Assembly: GCF_000332195.1 (NCBI RefSeq) | Contig: NZ_KB235922.1 | Location: 2,070,211 to 2,134,210, forward strand | DNA from: Pleurocapsa sp. PCC 7319 | GTDB lineage: Bacteria; Cyanobacteriota; Cyanobacteriia; Cyanobacteriales; Xenococcaceae | Direction: 5' to 3' | DNA length: 64,000 bases | In this document: positions 63,044-64,000 of the stretch, piece after piece | How positions within the stretch are numbered: position 1 is the stretch's first letter | How the letters are laid out: each line of letters starts with the position of its first letter | The notes under the pieces: generated by a model | What the model was told of the DNA's origin: nothing | The model's input: the letters and a program-made list of their open reading frames with translations, nothing else | The model's database searches: none | Translations under genes and position numbers: made by a program

Positions 63044-63423
63044 AGGAGAAAACTCGATTACCGTGACTATAGAAGCCCAACCAAGTTAGTGCGATCGCGC
63101 TAACCTTTTTCCTTTCGCCTGATCAACCTCTAGTTTATGATTAACGTGAGTTCGACAGATTTTACTGAGGATCTAATTCTACTAGGACTTACGCAGTGAA
63201 ACGAAAAATCAAGGTTTTTGGTTATCGGTAACAGGGAACAGAAGGTTACTAGTACTTAGTGCGTAAGTCCTGTCTTCATTAATAGAAACTAAAGAATAAG
63301 CTGTTCCCGATTCCCGATTGCCTCTTCCCTCTTCCAAAACTAGTCAATTTTGGACTCATCGAACTCACGTTGATTAGTTACAAAGAGCGATCGCATTTTT
63401 GACAAAATTATTCTGAGTGCCGG
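63044..63423. other. 380-base spacer with nested inverted repeats
   Basis: No gene. Contains the nested inverted repeats listed next, plus stray HIP1 sites. Confidence 0.5.
63143..63371. repeat. Nested inverted-repeat element (MITE-like)
   Basis: Outer arms AACGTGAGTTCGA (63143-63155) and TCGAACTCACGTT (63359-63371) enclose inner arms AGGACTTACGC (63184-63194) and GCGTAAGTCCT (63261-63271). The interior has no ORF. The inner element looks like a second, smaller repeat inserted in the outer one. Confidence 0.7.
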
Positions 63424-63999
63424 TTAAACTTTCACAGTATCAGGAATCTGAGAGACGATTTGTTTGCCAATTTCAATGGAAGAGGTAGCAGCAGGAGACG
63501 GAGCATTACAGACGTGCATGACTCGATCTCGATTGAGGATTAAAAAGTCTTCAACCATTGAGCCATCAATTTTTAAAGCTTGCGCTCTCACCCCTGCTGG
63601 AGTTGGTACGATATCTTCCCCTTGCACTTCCGGAATTAATCTTTGCAAACTACGAACAAAGATGAACTTACTATAGGAACGAATCATCTCCTGTAAACCT
63701 TCTTTGGGATACTTAGTGGCTAATTTCCAAAAGCCAGGATAAGTCATGGTATCCATAAAGTCTTGGAGATTGAAGTCAAATTTATTATAAGCTTCTCGCT
63801 TGAATCCTAACACTGCATTAGGTCCTGCCTGGACACTACCATTGATCAGAGGGTGGAAATGCACTCCTAAAAAGGGAAAATTAGGATTGGGAACAGGGTA
63901 AATTGCTCCATTCACTAAATAGCGTTTTTCAGGGGTTAATTCGTAATATTCGCCTCTGAAAGGAATTATCTTAGCTGGAGGTTTGTCTTTAGCTAATTC
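63424..63999 (-). CDS. lhgO: L-2-hydroxyglutarate oxidase, C-terminal part (runs off right edge)
   Basis: The minus-strand frame is open from the edge through a GTG codon at 63915 to a stop at 63424; the first 85 bases at the edge also code in frame (PAKIIPFRGEYYELTPEKRY), so the N-terminus is outside the window. LGVHFHPLINGSVQAGPNAVLGF and VCNAPSPAATSSIEIGKQIV are the FAD/substrate region of the LhgO/YgaF family, which oxidises L-2-hydroxyglutarate to 2-oxoglutarate with transfer of electrons to quinone. Only about 190 of roughly 400 residues are seen. Confidence 0.92.
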   Translation of the reverse strand, partial: ELAKDKPPAKIIPFRGEYYELTPEKRYLVNGAIYPVPNPNFPFLGVHFHPLINGSVQAGPNAVLGFKREAYNKFDFNLQDFMDTMTYPGFWKLATKYPKEGLQEMIRSYSKFIFVRSLQRLIPEVQGEDIVPTPAGVRAQALKIDGSMVEDFLILNRDRVMHVCNAPSPAATSSIEIGKQIVSQIPDTVKV

Positions 64000-64000
64000 C

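Noticed and set aside
1-64000. tRNA or rRNA genes
   Set aside because: No T-arm GGTTCRAATCC-type core with matching acceptor stem was seen in any spacer; a covariance-model scan would settle it.

Overview
This window is cyanobacterial chromosomal DNA. The HIP1 octamer GCGATCGC is scattered through coding and non-coding DNA. There is a psbA gene for a photosystem II D1-like protein, a cyanophycin synthetase/cyanophycinase pair, a DUF1825 protein, a ComFB/CdgR-like protein and many heptanucleotide tandem repeats between genes. AT-rich spacers, many IS elements and a TPS-type haemagglutinin gene fit a large-genome, surface-associated or colonial cyanobacterium. The genus cannot be fixed from sequence alone.

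Layout. (a) 1-8480, minus strand: a caspase-like/formylglycine-generating-enzyme-like protein running off the left edge, an SGNH hydrolase cassette bracketed by a duplicated gene tail, a membrane coiled-coil protein, an alpha/beta hydrolase, a membrane-anchored patatin phospholipase and a small membrane protein. (b) 8554-14258: two c-type cytochromes with two haem motifs each, and an Old Yellow Enzyme-type flavin oxidoreductase. (c) 14429-21311: a YefM/YoeB toxin-antitoxin pair, a 1498-residue CheB-CheR-PAS-kinase-receiver hybrid, a methyltransferase and an orphan ParA-like ATPase. (d) 21941-28098: a class A penicillin-binding protein, the DUF1825 protein, a divergent D1 lacking several Mn-cluster ligands, a small membrane protein, and an adenosine-specific kinase gene split by an IS630-type element whose TA target duplication can be read exactly. 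(e) 28634-41198: a short-chain dehydrogenase and an envelope-glycan locus (two MurG-like glycosyltransferases, a GT4, a GT2, an ABC exporter, a histidine phosphatase, a porin and a UDP-glucuronate epimerase-like enzyme), with an IS630 transposase fragment inside. (f) 41220-43200: an IS200/IS605 element with intact tnpA and frameshifted tnpB. (g) 43585-59164: rhodanese, TPS haemagglutinin-like protein, matrixin-like protease, SecG, GpmI, a DCC protein, a curlin-like repeat protein, an orphan ureC, ComFB, CphA, CphB and TrmD. (h) 59219-64000: a 5'-truncated AAA ATPase, a C39-like cysteine-peptidase protein followed by a free-standing paralogue of its C-terminal domain, an IS4-type element with 9-bp target duplications, a nested inverted repeat, and the end of an L-2-hydroxyglutarate oxidase gene leaving the right edge.

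How genes may work together. The lipase, patatin, di-haem cytochromes and Old Yellow Enzyme lie consecutively and could release, oxygenate and reduce fatty acids, an oxylipin-like route; this is inference. The glycosyltransferase/ABC block looks like a unit that builds and exports a surface glycan. CphA and CphB make and degrade the nitrogen store cyanophycin. The C39-like protein plus its domain paralogue is the least explained protein system here and the best candidate for something undescribed. No tRNA, rRNA or CRISPR array was recognised.
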